Below, one piece after another: positions 46,332-54,171 of a stretch of 64,000 nucleotides of DNA. This stretch comes from Hyphomicrobiales bacterium (GTDB lineage: Bacteria > Pseudomonadota > Alphaproteobacteria > Rhizobiales > Xanthobacteraceae): contig JAFKKN010000003.1 in NCBI GenBank assembly GCA_017305535.1, positions 186,001 through 250,000 on the forward strand, in the 5' to 3' direction. The notes under the pieces were generated by a model. That model searched no databases and was not told the DNA's origin. It saw only the letters and a list, made by a program, of their open reading frames with translations. Position numbers and translations under genes: made by a program. Each line of letters begins with the position of its first letter. Within the stretch, counting starts at the first letter, position 1.

Positions 46332-46534
46332 TATTTTGTGTGCTGCAACATCTGCGTCGCCCATTTCACAGGGAGCAGTAATTGACTCCGGCCTGGCGCT
46401 CGGCCTGCGGAACTACCGGCCTTAAATGCAGCTATTTGCAGTATTTACTGGTGAATTTAACGATACTCACTGCGGCTGAGTTTTCCTGAATGACGTGTCA
46501 GCCTCACGATGCGTGCCTCTGTAAAATCGATAAG

Positions 46535-46564
46535 TTGACTTGCCAGTCATAAATGATCTAGCAT
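46535..46564 (+). promoter_or_regulatory. liv operon promoter with operator copy 2
   Basis: TTGACT (46535-46540), 18 bases, TAGCAT (46559-46564). The palindrome TGACT-TGCC-AGTCA (46536-46549) has perfect arms and overlaps the -35 box, as a repressor site would. Confidence 0.55.
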
Positions 46565-46637
46565 TCATGGACGTATCGTTGCTCCCGGCGTCGTGTGACG
46601 CCGAAGGTGCAAATGGCGACGAACGTGAGGGAGGATC

Positions 46638-46727
46638 ATGGGCGGTTCGAGATTCTTCGACTGTTGTGACGTGATTGTCCCGCCCCGCGGATTGCTTGCC
46701 CATGCATGGGGGCAGGTCGATGGCTGA
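46638..46727 (+). CDS. Possible 29-residue leader peptide before livH
   Basis: GAGGGAGG lies just before ATG 46638. The frame codes MGGSRFFDCCDV... and its TGA (46725-46727) overlaps the livH ATG at 46720 in another frame, so ribosomes ending here could re-start on livH. No function is recognised; it may be chance. Confidence 0.35.
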   Translation: MGGSRFFDCCDVIVPPRGLLAHAWGQVDG

Positions 46728-47592
46728 ATTTTTACAGCTCCTCGTCAATGGATTGGCGGTCGGTTGCATCTACGGCCTCGTCGCGCTCGGGTTTGTTCTG
46801 ATCTACAAGGCCGGTGAAGTCGTGAACTTCGCGCAGGGCGAGATGATGATGCTCGGCGCATTCGTTGCGTTCACATTCATCGTGCAATTCGGCTTGAATT
46901 ACTGGATTGGGCTGGCGCTTGCGGTCGTTGTGATGGCGGCGTTTGGCGGGCTGCTGGATATCGTCGTGGTGCGACGCATTATCGGTCAGCCGCAGTTCTC
47001 CACCGTGATGCTGACGATCGGATTGGGCGTCATGATGCGAAGCGGCGCATCGATGGTGTGGGGGCCGGAGACGCGCGGTTTGCCGTCACCTTTCGATAAG
47101 ACCGTCCTACAGATCGACGGCGTGGTTCTTTCCGCCGTTTATCTCGCGATCCTCGTGACGACGGCTCTTCTCTGTGTGTTTCTGCTGGGATTTTTCCGCT
47201 TCACGCGCGTCGGCCTCGCAATGCAGGCGGCTTCGCAAAATCAGCTCGCCGCCTATTGCATGGGAATTCCGGTAAAGCGTGTGCTCTCAAGCGTGTGGGC
47301 GCTGTCGGCCGGAGTTGCGACCATTGCCGGCGTCATGCTTGCGCCCATCAGCCTGATTGATCCAAACACGGGAGCGATTGGCCTGAAAGCGTTTGCCGCC
47401 GCGGTCATCGGTGGATTCGGTTCGATCCCCGGAGCGGTGGTCGGCGGCATCCTGATCGGACTGATCGAGCTGTTCTCGGGTGTTTACCTTCCGGAGGGGT
47501 TCAAGGACACCGCTGCCTATATCGTGCTTCTCGCCGTTCTGGTGGTGCGACCGCAAGGTCTCTTTGGTGCTGTTGGACGCAAGAAGGTGTAG
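46720..47592 (+). CDS. livH: Branched-chain amino acid-type ABC permease LivH
   Basis: 290 residues with about eight membrane helices. Starts MAEFLQLLVNGLAVGCIYGLVALGFVLIYKA, the standard LivH opening, followed by GEVVNFAQGEMMMLGAF and the EAA-like loop GLAMQAASQNQLAAYCMGI near residue 180. One of the two membrane subunits of a Liv-type importer. It is followed one base later by livM. An ATG at 46720 after GCAGG starts the family sequence. The substrate is probably an organic acid rather than an amino acid, given the setting. Confidence 0.94.
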   Translation: MAEFLQLLVNGLAVGCIYGLVALGFVLIYKAGEVVNFAQGEMMMLGAFVAFTFIVQFGLNYWIGLALAVVVMAAFGGLLDIVVVRRIIGQPQFSTVMLTIGLGVMMRSGASMVWGPETRGLPSPFDKTVLQIDGVVLSAVYLAILVTTALLCVFLLGFFRFTRVGLAMQAASQNQLAAYCMGIPVKRVLSSVWALSAGVATIAGVMLAPISLIDPNTGAIGLKAFAAAVIGGFGSIPGAVVGGILIGLIELFSGVYLPEGFKDTAAYIVLLAVLVVRPQGLFGAVGRKKV

Positions 47593-47593
47593 C

Positions 47594-48670
47594 ATGCGAT
47601 TCATTTTCAAAACGCGCTACGACCAGGACATCAACCTGTTCCCCCATGGTGGGGCGGTTTTCTGGTATTCGCTGCTTGCGGTTACCCTGCTGTCCGTGCC
47701 GTTGATCGTGACCCCGTTTTATGTCGGCGAACTGAGCTTCCTGTTCATCTGGTCGCTCGCGGGCCTCTCCCTGATGGTATTGACGGGATATACCGGGCTG
47801 ATCTCGATCGGCCATGCGGCTTTTCTTGGCATTGGCGCTTATGTCCATGCCTATCTGGTTCGGCACGGCGTTCCTTTCATCCCGGCGATCCTCTGCGGAG
47901 GTTTTGCCGCGGCCGCGGCGGGGCTCGTTATCGGCATTCCCGCGATCCGGATGCGTGGGCTTTATCTGGCGATCGCAACGCTGGCATTCAGCGCCATTGC
48001 CGAGGAAGTTTTCGTCCGCTGGGAGACGCTGACCGGTGGATCGCGCGGAGTCCCGGTGCCGAAGCCGCAATTTCTCGGCATCGAGATCGATAATGAAATC
48101 GGATTTTACTACCTCTGCCTCGCGATCCTCGTGCTGTGTATTCTTGGCATCGTCAATCTGCTGCGCGCGCCGACAGGGCGTGCATGGATTGCGATCCGCG
48201 ACAGTGAGATCGCGGCTCAAAGCATGGGTGTCAATCTTGCTGGCTACAAAGCGCTGGCGTTCGCGGTCAGTGCATTTCTCGCCGGTATCGCCGGTGGTTT
48301 GTTCGCGCACAAGGTCGGTTATCTGACGCCGGATATCTTCACGCCGATCCTGTCGATCCAACTGCTGATGTTGGTAATGGTCGGTGGAGTTGGCTCGATC
48401 CACGGAGCCATCTTCGGAGCGATCTTCCTGGTATTGCTGCCGACGGTCATTTCCATTGCGCGCGACTATCTGCCGGCTGCTATCGGTCAACAGCCCGCGC
48501 TCGAGCCGGGCATCTATGGCCTGATCCTTGTGCTGGTTGTCCTGCTGGAGCCACTGGGGCTCAATGGCCTTTGGTTGAAGATCAAGTTCTTCTTCTCGCA
48601 GTTCCCGATGTACAAGAGCGCGACATTCAAGCGGCAAAAGACCTATATGCGAACGGAGCGATTGCAATGA
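47594..48670 (+). CDS. livM: Branched-chain amino acid-type ABC permease LivM
   Basis: 358 residues with about nine membrane helices: an extra N-terminal soluble stretch, then SLAGLSLMVLTGYTGLISIGHAAFLGIGAY near residue 58 and the EAA-like loop GRAWIAIRDSEIAAQSMGVNLAGYK near residue 197. Partner of LivH. Its TGA overlaps the livG ATG, so the operon is tightly coupled. Confidence 0.94.
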   Translation: MRFIFKTRYDQDINLFPHGGAVFWYSLLAVTLLSVPLIVTPFYVGELSFLFIWSLAGLSLMVLTGYTGLISIGHAAFLGIGAYVHAYLVRHGVPFIPAILCGGFAAAAAGLVIGIPAIRMRGLYLAIATLAFSAIAEEVFVRWETLTGGSRGVPVPKPQFLGIEIDNEIGFYYLCLAILVLCILGIVNLLRAPTGRAWIAIRDSEIAAQSMGVNLAGYKALAFAVSAFLAGIAGGLFAHKVGYLTPDIFTPILSIQLLMLVMVGGVGSIHGAIFGAIFLVLLPTVISIARDYLPAAIGQQPALEPGIYGLILVLVVLLEPLGLNGLWLKIKFFFSQFPMYKSATFKRQKTYMRTERLQ

Positions 48671-49425
48671 CGATCCTCCGGGCTCAGGACCTTGCAATCA
48701 ACTTCGGTGGCATCAAGGCGGTCGACGGGATCACGTTCGACGTCAACAAAGGCGAGATCTTTACGATCATCGGGCCGAACGGCGCCGGGAAAACGACGAT
48801 CTTCAATCTGATCAGCCGCATCTATCAGGCAACGAGCGGCAAACTGGTCTTCGACGGCGATGATATCACGCATATGCCGCCGCATCGGATAGCTGGGCGC
48901 GGCATCGCACGTACGTTTCAGAATGTCGAATTGTTCGAGCACGCAACGCTGCTTCAGAATTTGCTGCTCGGTCAGCATGCTCACCGCAAAACCCGGCCAT
49001 GGGAAGAAGTTTTGTTTCTGCCGCGGGTCCGCGTCGCCGAACGCGAGATCCGGCGGCGAGTTGAAGAGATTATCGATTTTCTCGATCTGCAGCACTATCG
49101 CGATGTCGTGGTGCAGCATTTGCCATACGGTGTACGCAAGGTCATTGAAGTCGCACGCGCGCTCTGCACGCAGCCCAAATTGATCCTGCTTGACGAGCCG
49201 TCCTCGGGGCTGAATGTCGAGGAAACCGAGGACCTATCGTTCTGGATACGTGACATTCGTGACGATCTCGGTATCACGGTGGTGATGGTCGAGCACGATC
49301 TGGCGCTCGTCAATGATGTTTCCGATCGCGTGATGGCAGTCAACTACGGCCGCCTCATCGCTACCGGAACGCCGGCGGACGTGCAGAATCATCCCGACGT
49401 CATCAAGGCATACCTCGGAGGATGA
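48667..49425 (+). CDS. livG: Branched-chain amino acid-type ABC ATPase LivG
   Basis: 252 residues. Walker A GPNGAGKT near residue 37, Q-loop region RTFQNVELF, a signature reading LPYGVRKVIEVARAL instead of the LSYGQQR form, Walker B LILLDEPSSGLN and the switch His in VEHD. The C-terminal NHPDVIKAYLGG is characteristic of LivG. Overlaps livM by four bases. Confidence 0.94.
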   Translation: MTILRAQDLAINFGGIKAVDGITFDVNKGEIFTIIGPNGAGKTTIFNLISRIYQATSGKLVFDGDDITHMPPHRIAGRGIARTFQNVELFEHATLLQNLLLGQHAHRKTRPWEEVLFLPRVRVAEREIRRRVEEIIDFLDLQHYRDVVVQHLPYGVRKVIEVARALCTQPKLILLDEPSSGLNVEETEDLSFWIRDIRDDLGITVVMVEHDLALVNDVSDRVMAVNYGRLIATGTPADVQNHPDVIKAYLGG

Positions 49426-49430
49426 TGCGG

Positions 49431-50201
49431 ATGAGCCATCTGATGGAGGTGCGTAACATCGAGACTTACTACGGGCCGACCATGGCGATCCGCGGTGTGA
49501 GTTTCGATGTTTCGCAGGGCCAAATCGTTACCATTCTCGGCGCGAACGGAGCTGGAAAAACCACGATTCTGAAGACAATCAGCGGAATCATGGACCCTCA
49601 GAAGGGATCGGTTTCCTTCGAGGGGCGCGATATTCAGCGGATGGATCCCGATCGGGTGGTCCGGCTTGGCATTAGCCTGGTGCCCGAGGGGCGCGAGCTG
49701 TTTCCATTCCTCAGCGTAAGGGAAAACCTCCAACTGGGCGCTTACACACGGCACGATCACAAGGCCGTTGCTTCCGACCTGGAGCGTGTGTTCGAGTATT
49801 TTCCCTCGCTGAAGATGCGAGCAAGTGGCCCCGCCGGCATGCTGTCCGGAGGCGAGCAGCAGATGGTTGCGATCGGCCGCGCGTTGATGGCCCGCCCCAA
49901 AGTGATCCTGCTCGACGAGCCTTCGCTCGGCCTGTCGCCGAAGCTGGTGAAGGAAATTTTCGAGATCATCGTTCGGATCAACCGGGACAGCGGAACAACC
50001 ATCGTTCTGGTGGAGCAGAACGCCAACGTGGCGCTTCAGGTCGCCCATTTTGGGTATATTCTGGAAATGGGACGGATCGTCATGGCGGACACCGGCCCCG
50101 CGTTGCTGGAGAAGGACGACGTTCGCGAGTTCTATCTTGGTATCAAGGACAAAGGCGTGCGCGGCGTTCGCAGATGGAAAAAACGCAAGACATGGCGATG
50201 A
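49431..50201 (+). CDS. livF: Branched-chain amino acid-type ABC ATPase LivF
   Basis: 256 residues. Walker A GANGAGKT near residue 38, LVPEGRELFPFLSVRENL characteristic of LivF, signature LSGGEQQMVAIGRAL, Walker B VILLDEPSLGLSP and VEQN at the switch site. The ATG at 49431 is chosen because GGAGG stands nine bases before it; ATGs at 49422 and 49425 would touch or crowd that site. The C-terminus extends past the usual end with a basic tail (GVRGVRRWKKRKTWR). Confidence 0.93.
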   Translation: MSHLMEVRNIETYYGPTMAIRGVSFDVSQGQIVTILGANGAGKTTILKTISGIMDPQKGSVSFEGRDIQRMDPDRVVRLGISLVPEGRELFPFLSVRENLQLGAYTRHDHKAVASDLERVFEYFPSLKMRASGPAGMLSGGEQQMVAIGRALMARPKVILLDEPSLGLSPKLVKEIFEIIVRINRDSGTTIVLVEQNANVALQVAHFGYILEMGRIVMADTGPALLEKDDVREFYLGIKDKGVRGVRRWKKRKTWR

Positions 50202-50234
50202 TGCGTGCGTCACGACGATCGGGGAGCAGGTGAT

Positions 50235-51008
50235 ATGAGCGATGGGGACGTCCTGGTTCGAGTCGACGATGACGTTCTGCGTGTCACGATCAATCGTCCG
50301 GAGAAGCGCAATCCGCTGAGCCGCTCGGTGCTTGCCGCGGTCGGCGAGGCATTCCGGGCGCATCGGGATCACGACGGGTTGCGTCTTGCAGTCGTTACCG
50401 CGGCCGGAACGAAGAGCTTCGCGGCAGGCGGCGACTTGCGCGAGGTCGAGGCTATCCGCGAGGTCGAAGCCTCACGGCAATTCTCCAATGAGTCTTACGC
50501 AGCGCTGGATGCCGTTCGTCACTTCCCGCTGCCGGTGGTTGCCGCGCTCAACGGCGACGCGCTTGGAGGGGGAGCGGAGCTTGCTGTTGCCTGTGATATG
50601 CGGCTGATGGCGGCTCACGCCCGGATCGGATTCATTCAGGGGCGCATCAACATTTCGACGTCGTGGGGCGGTGGCCTGGATCTCGCGCGCCTTGTCGGGC
50701 ACGCGCGCGCGCTGTCGCTGACGACGCGGTCCGCTGTGATTTCAGGCACGGAAGCCGTGGCGCTTGGACTTGCGGAGTCCGTCGCTGGGGCCGACGACGA
50801 TTTCGAGACGTTCGTTGCCGCGTTCATCGCGCCGATGCGCCGGCAGGCGCCGAGAGTTCTTCGCGGGTTCAAGGCCGTCGCGCTCGCGGAGCGCCTCGGC
50901 CTGTCGCACGAAGAGCGGCGCGCGATTGAGCTTGAGCATTTCGTCACGAGTTGGGTTCACGAAGATCATTGGGACGCTGCCGCCAAGGTGTTGGCTCCCG
51001 CACAGTGA
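50235..51008 (+). CDS. ECHDC1-like crotonase, possible (alkyl)malonyl-CoA decarboxylase
   Basis: 257-residue crotonase-fold protein. Oxyanion-hole segments FAAGGDL (62-68) and GGGAELAVACD (111-121, Glu115) are present, but the second catalytic Glu of hydratases is Gln135. The segment ARIGFIQGRINISTSWGG closely follows the matching stretch of human ethylmalonyl-CoA decarboxylase ECHDC1 (SKIRFVHKEMGIIPSWGG, from memory), and the Trp- and Ala-containing C-terminal helix also agrees. This suggests a decarboxylase of methyl- or ethylmalonyl-CoA rather than a hydratase. It lies nine bases before the mutase gene, which fits such a role. Confidence 0.8.
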   Translation: MSDGDVLVRVDDDVLRVTINRPEKRNPLSRSVLAAVGEAFRAHRDHDGLRLAVVTAAGTKSFAAGGDLREVEAIREVEASRQFSNESYAALDAVRHFPLPVVAALNGDALGGGAELAVACDMRLMAAHARIGFIQGRINISTSWGGGLDLARLVGHARALSLTTRSAVISGTEAVALGLAESVAGADDDFETFVAAFIAPMRRQAPRVLRGFKAVALAERLGLSHEERRAIELEHFVTSWVHEDHWDAAAKVLAPAQ

Positions 51009-51017
51009 GGACAGATC

Positions 51018-52646
51018 ATGACCGCTACCGCCAAATCGATGGCTGATGACGATCTCGCTCTTCCGCCTCCAATGCCGCGAACGCCATCGGGCATCGATGT
51101 TCCGGTGTTGGCGACACCTGAAATGGTGCGAAATCCCGATCCTGGAGAGCCGGCTCAATTCCCGTTTACGCGTGGCATTTTCCCGGATGGATTCCGTGGC
51201 CGGTTATGGACGTTCCGGCAGTATTCCGGTTTTGGCACCGCCGAAGAATCAAACGCGCGCTATCGGTTTCTGCTCGATCAGGGGCAGACCGGTTTATCTG
51301 TAGCGTTGGATCTGCCGACGCAGTGCGGCTATGACCCGGACGATGCGATGGCGAGAGCCGAGGTCGGAAAGGTCGGGGTGTCGCTGTCCAATCTCTCTGA
51401 GATGGAAATTCTTTTTGACGGCATTGATCTTTCGAAGATTTCAACGTCTTTCACGATCAATGGCACGGCGGCGATCATCTATGCGATGTATTGCGCGTGC
51501 GCCGACAAGCAGGGTGTGCCTCGCGCCAAGCTGACCGGGACCATACAAAACGATATCTTGAAGGAATATGTCGCGCGTGGAACGTGGATATTCCCCGTGC
51601 GCCCTTCGATGCGCCTGATCGCGGACACGATCCTGTTCTCGAACGATGCCACGCCACGCTTCAATCCGATATCGATCGCCGGCGCGCACGTGCGCGACGC
51701 GGGATCAACGGCTGTCGAGGAAATGGCCTATACTCTCGCGAATGGCTTCGCATACGTGGACGAGCTGTTGCGGCGCGGTGGCGACGCGACAAAATTTGCC
51801 AAGCGGCTGAGTTTCTTTTTCTACGTTCACATGGATTTTTTTGAGGAGGTCGCCAAGTTTCGTGCGGGGCGGCGGGTATGGGCGAAGATCCTGCGGGATC
51901 GTTATGGTGTCACCGACGACAAAGCGATGCATTTTCGGTTCGGCGTGGTCTGTGGCGGGTCGTCGCTGACCGCATCGCAGCCTTACAACAACATTGTTCG
52001 TGTCGGAATCGAAACGATGGCCGCGGTTCTCGGTGGTGCTCAATCGATCTTTACCTGCGCATATGATGAGGCTTTTCAGATCCCGACGGAATTTTCCGCT
52101 GAGATCGCGCTGCGGACGCAGCAGATCATCGCTTACGAGAGCGGTATTTCGAAAACCGTCGATCCGCTTGGTGGAAGCTTCTTCGTTGAACATCTGACGG
52201 ATCGCATGGAAGATGAGATCGTCAAGGTCATGGACGAAATCGATGCCTATGGCGGTGTCGTGAGGGCGATCGAGGATGGCTGGCTGCAGATGAGGCTGGC
52301 GGAGCGGGCAACCGAGCGGCGCCGCAAGATCGACGCCGTCGATACGGTCATTGTCGGTCAGAACGCATTTCGCCGTGAAAGCCAAACGGATGATTTCGGT
52401 GAGGTGTTCCGGCTCGATCCGCAGGCGGCGGCCAAGGTCATCGAAAAGTTTGAAGCTATTCGCGATCGGCGTGACAATGCGGCGGTTGAGGCCAGCCTCG
52501 ACAAGTTGGCGGCTGCCGCAGCGAAGGATGATGAAAATCTCATGCCCTATCTGATCGATTGCTGTCACGCTTACGCGACCGTCGGTGAGATGGTTGCGCG
52601 CTTGAAGCAGGGATGGGGTGAATTTCAGGAGCCAGTGCGGCTATGA
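51018..52646 (+). CDS. Adenosylcobalamin-dependent acyl-CoA mutase, large subunit
   Basis: 542 residues: the substrate-binding TIM barrel of the methylmalonyl-CoA mutase family without the B12 domain, which is a separate gene, as in isobutyryl- and 2-hydroxyisobutyryl-CoA mutases. Aligned from memory with Propionibacterium mutase at a constant offset of 20, Tyr69 matches Tyr89 and Arg187 matches Arg207, the carboxylate-binding pair of methylmalonyl-CoA mutase. His224 matches catalytic His244. However Tyr243 is Ala223, His328 is Gly309, Gln330 is Val311, His364 is Phe345 and Asn366 is Cys347. The reaction is therefore uncertain: a malonyl-type substrate is favoured, but the cofactor side of the pocket looks altered. 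Confidence 0.88.
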   Translation: MTATAKSMADDDLALPPPMPRTPSGIDVPVLATPEMVRNPDPGEPAQFPFTRGIFPDGFRGRLWTFRQYSGFGTAEESNARYRFLLDQGQTGLSVALDLPTQCGYDPDDAMARAEVGKVGVSLSNLSEMEILFDGIDLSKISTSFTINGTAAIIYAMYCACADKQGVPRAKLTGTIQNDILKEYVARGTWIFPVRPSMRLIADTILFSNDATPRFNPISIAGAHVRDAGSTAVEEMAYTLANGFAYVDELLRRGGDATKFAKRLSFFFYVHMDFFEEVAKFRAGRRVWAKILRDRYGVTDDKAMHFRFGVVCGGSSLTASQPYNNIVRVGIETMAAVLGGAQSIFTCAYDEAFQIPTEFSAEIALRTQQIIAYESGISKTVDPLGGSFFVEHLTDRMEDEIVKVMDEIDAYGGVVRAIEDGWLQMRLAERATERRRKIDAVDTVIVGQNAFRRESQTDDFGEVFRLDPQAAAKVIEKFEAIRDRRDNAAVEASLDKLAAAAAKDDENLMPYLIDCCHAYATVGEMVARLKQGWGEFQEPVRL

Positions 52647-53056
52647 GCAATCTCAAAGGCAAGCGGATCATGATCGCCAAGCCGGGGCTTGACGGGCACG
52701 ACATCGGGGCGAAGATCATTGCGCTGGCGCTGCGCGATGCCGGCGCGGAAGTCATCTATACCGGGTTGCGCAAGACGCCGGGCTTCATCGCGCGGGTCGC
52801 GGTGGACGAGGACGTCGATGCGGTCGGCTTGTCGTTGCTGTCGGGGAGCCACAAGGAGCTGGTCGCGGAAACGATGCGGGAGCTCAAGGCGCTTGATGCG
52901 GGCGATATTCCGGTGTTCGTCGGCGGCACCATCCCGGTTGAGGATCGGGCGACCCTGATCGAGGCTGGTGTGGTCGGGATATTCACCGCCGAGATGCGAC
53001 TGGACGATGTTGTTGCGGAGCTTGCGCGCAGGCTTTCGCCCGAACAGGCTGCGTAA
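52643..53056 (+). CDS. Acyl-CoA mutase small subunit, B12-binding
   Basis: 137 residues forming one cobalamin-binding Rossmann domain. The base-off/His-on motif DGHDIG gives Asp17, His19 and Gly22, with the supporting Lys13 in IAKPG. SLLSGSH and FVGGTIP match the other two cobalamin contacts. Overlaps the large subunit by ATGA, so a 1:1 heteromer is expected. All key B12 ligands are intact, so loss of cobalamin binding does not explain the odd large subunit. Confidence 0.93.
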   Translation: MSNLKGKRIMIAKPGLDGHDIGAKIIALALRDAGAEVIYTGLRKTPGFIARVAVDEDVDAVGLSLLSGSHKELVAETMRELKALDAGDIPVFVGGTIPVEDRATLIEAGVVGIFTAEMRLDDVVAELARRLSPEQAA

Positions 53057-53061
53057 ATTCC

Positions 53062-53976
53062 GTGGATGACGGGCTTGAGCGAGAGGTGAGACCTCTGGAC
53101 CGGCGTGCGCTCGGCCGGGCGCTGTCGCGGATTGCGAACGCCTCGGTCGCGGAGTCGCTGGCGGGGATGCAGGGCACATCGCCCAATGCCTACCGTATCG
53201 GCATGACCGGACCGCCGGGAGCCGGCAAGAGTACGCTGATCGGGCGCTTTGCGCGGCGACGTCTCGATGGAGGCGCGCAGGTCGCGGTGGTTGCAATCGA
53301 TCCGTCAAGTCCATTGACGCATGGCGCTATTCTCGGCGATCGGATCCGTATGGATCATATCGCGGACAATCTGCGACTGTTCATTCGATCGCTTGCCAGT
53401 CGTGGCGCGAATGACGGCCTAGCCGACAATATTGCGGATGTGTTGGCGACACTGGATAGTTATCCGTTCGATGAGGTGATCCTCGAAACGGTGGGTGTAG
53501 GGCAGGCTGAACATGCTGTCCGGTCGCTGGTCGATACGTTGGTTCTGGTGCTCATTCCCGAGTCGGGAGATCAGATTCAGGCGATGAAAGCGGGAATGTT
53601 GGAGATGGCGGATGTCTACGTCATCAACAAAGCCGATCTGCCCGGCGCCGACAAAATCGCACGCGAAATTCGCGCCGTGCTCAAGTTGAAGCAGCGCGTT
53701 GGCGCGTCATGGGCCCCGCCGGTCATCATGACGGGTGCGGCAGATGCCAACGGAATCGCAGCCTTGGACGAAGCAGTATCGCGACATCAGGCTTATCTGA
53801 GGAACAGCACAAATACCGAGGAGGTTCAGCGTCGACGGCTTGAATATCACCTCAAGAGCCTCATGATCCGGAGTGTCGCGGAAATTCTCGCGAGGGAAAC
53901 AAATTCCACCGCAGAGTCCCTGCATGCTGCCTATGCCCGCGTCGTGGAAAGTCTAAGGAAAGGAATAGGCCGATAG
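53062..53976 (+). CDS. meaB: MeaB/ArgK-family G-protein chaperone of the mutase
   Basis: 304 residues. P-loop GPPGAGKST at 50-58, VVAIDPSSP switch region, VILETVGVGQAE with the G3-type DxxG replaced in MeaB fashion, and the guanine-specificity motif NKAD near residue 190. MeaB proteins load adenosylcobalamin and protect the mutase from inactivation. It starts at GTG five bases after the small-subunit stop and ends the operon. It is a little shorter than many MeaB proteins at the C-terminal dimerisation arm. A dedicated copy argues that the mutase is active. Confidence 0.93.
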   Translation: MDDGLEREVRPLDRRALGRALSRIANASVAESLAGMQGTSPNAYRIGMTGPPGAGKSTLIGRFARRRLDGGAQVAVVAIDPSSPLTHGAILGDRIRMDHIADNLRLFIRSLASRGANDGLADNIADVLATLDSYPFDEVILETVGVGQAEHAVRSLVDTLVLVLIPESGDQIQAMKAGMLEMADVYVINKADLPGADKIAREIRAVLKLKQRVGASWAPPVIMTGAADANGIAALDEAVSRHQAYLRNSTNTEEVQRRRLEYHLKSLMIRSVAEILARETNSTAESLHAAYARVVESLRKGIGR

Positions 53977-54171
53977 CCCGGCTGTCCGGCCTTGACGGGT
54001 TTGCCATGGCTCTTGGTAAGAAATGGGCCTTGGTATGAGAGTTCCGTCGCGAAACGGCCGCGCGCCCGCATTGCAGGTTCGTGCGTCTGAGACAGGGTGG
54101 CGCGACGACCGTCGTTGGGGTTAAAGTTCCTCGCTCGACCAGCTCGTGCGTACGGATCGATTCCCATCGGC

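Larger units (their letters stand above)
46253..46637. other. Divergent regulatory region, SDR operon/liv operon
   Basis: A gene-free stretch between the two operons, less GC-rich than its surroundings. It contains two copies of a TGACTTGCC-RR-TCA motif (listed separately) and a promoter for the liv side. On the SDR side a TATGAT -10 box overlaps the first motif, but no matching -35 was found. Confidence 0.6.

Noticed and set aside
51018..52646. Isobutyryl-CoA or 2-hydroxyisobutyryl-CoA mutase
   Set aside because: The separate-subunit layout fits, but the diagnostic residues are Tyr69 and Arg187, not Phe/Gln or Ile/Gln.
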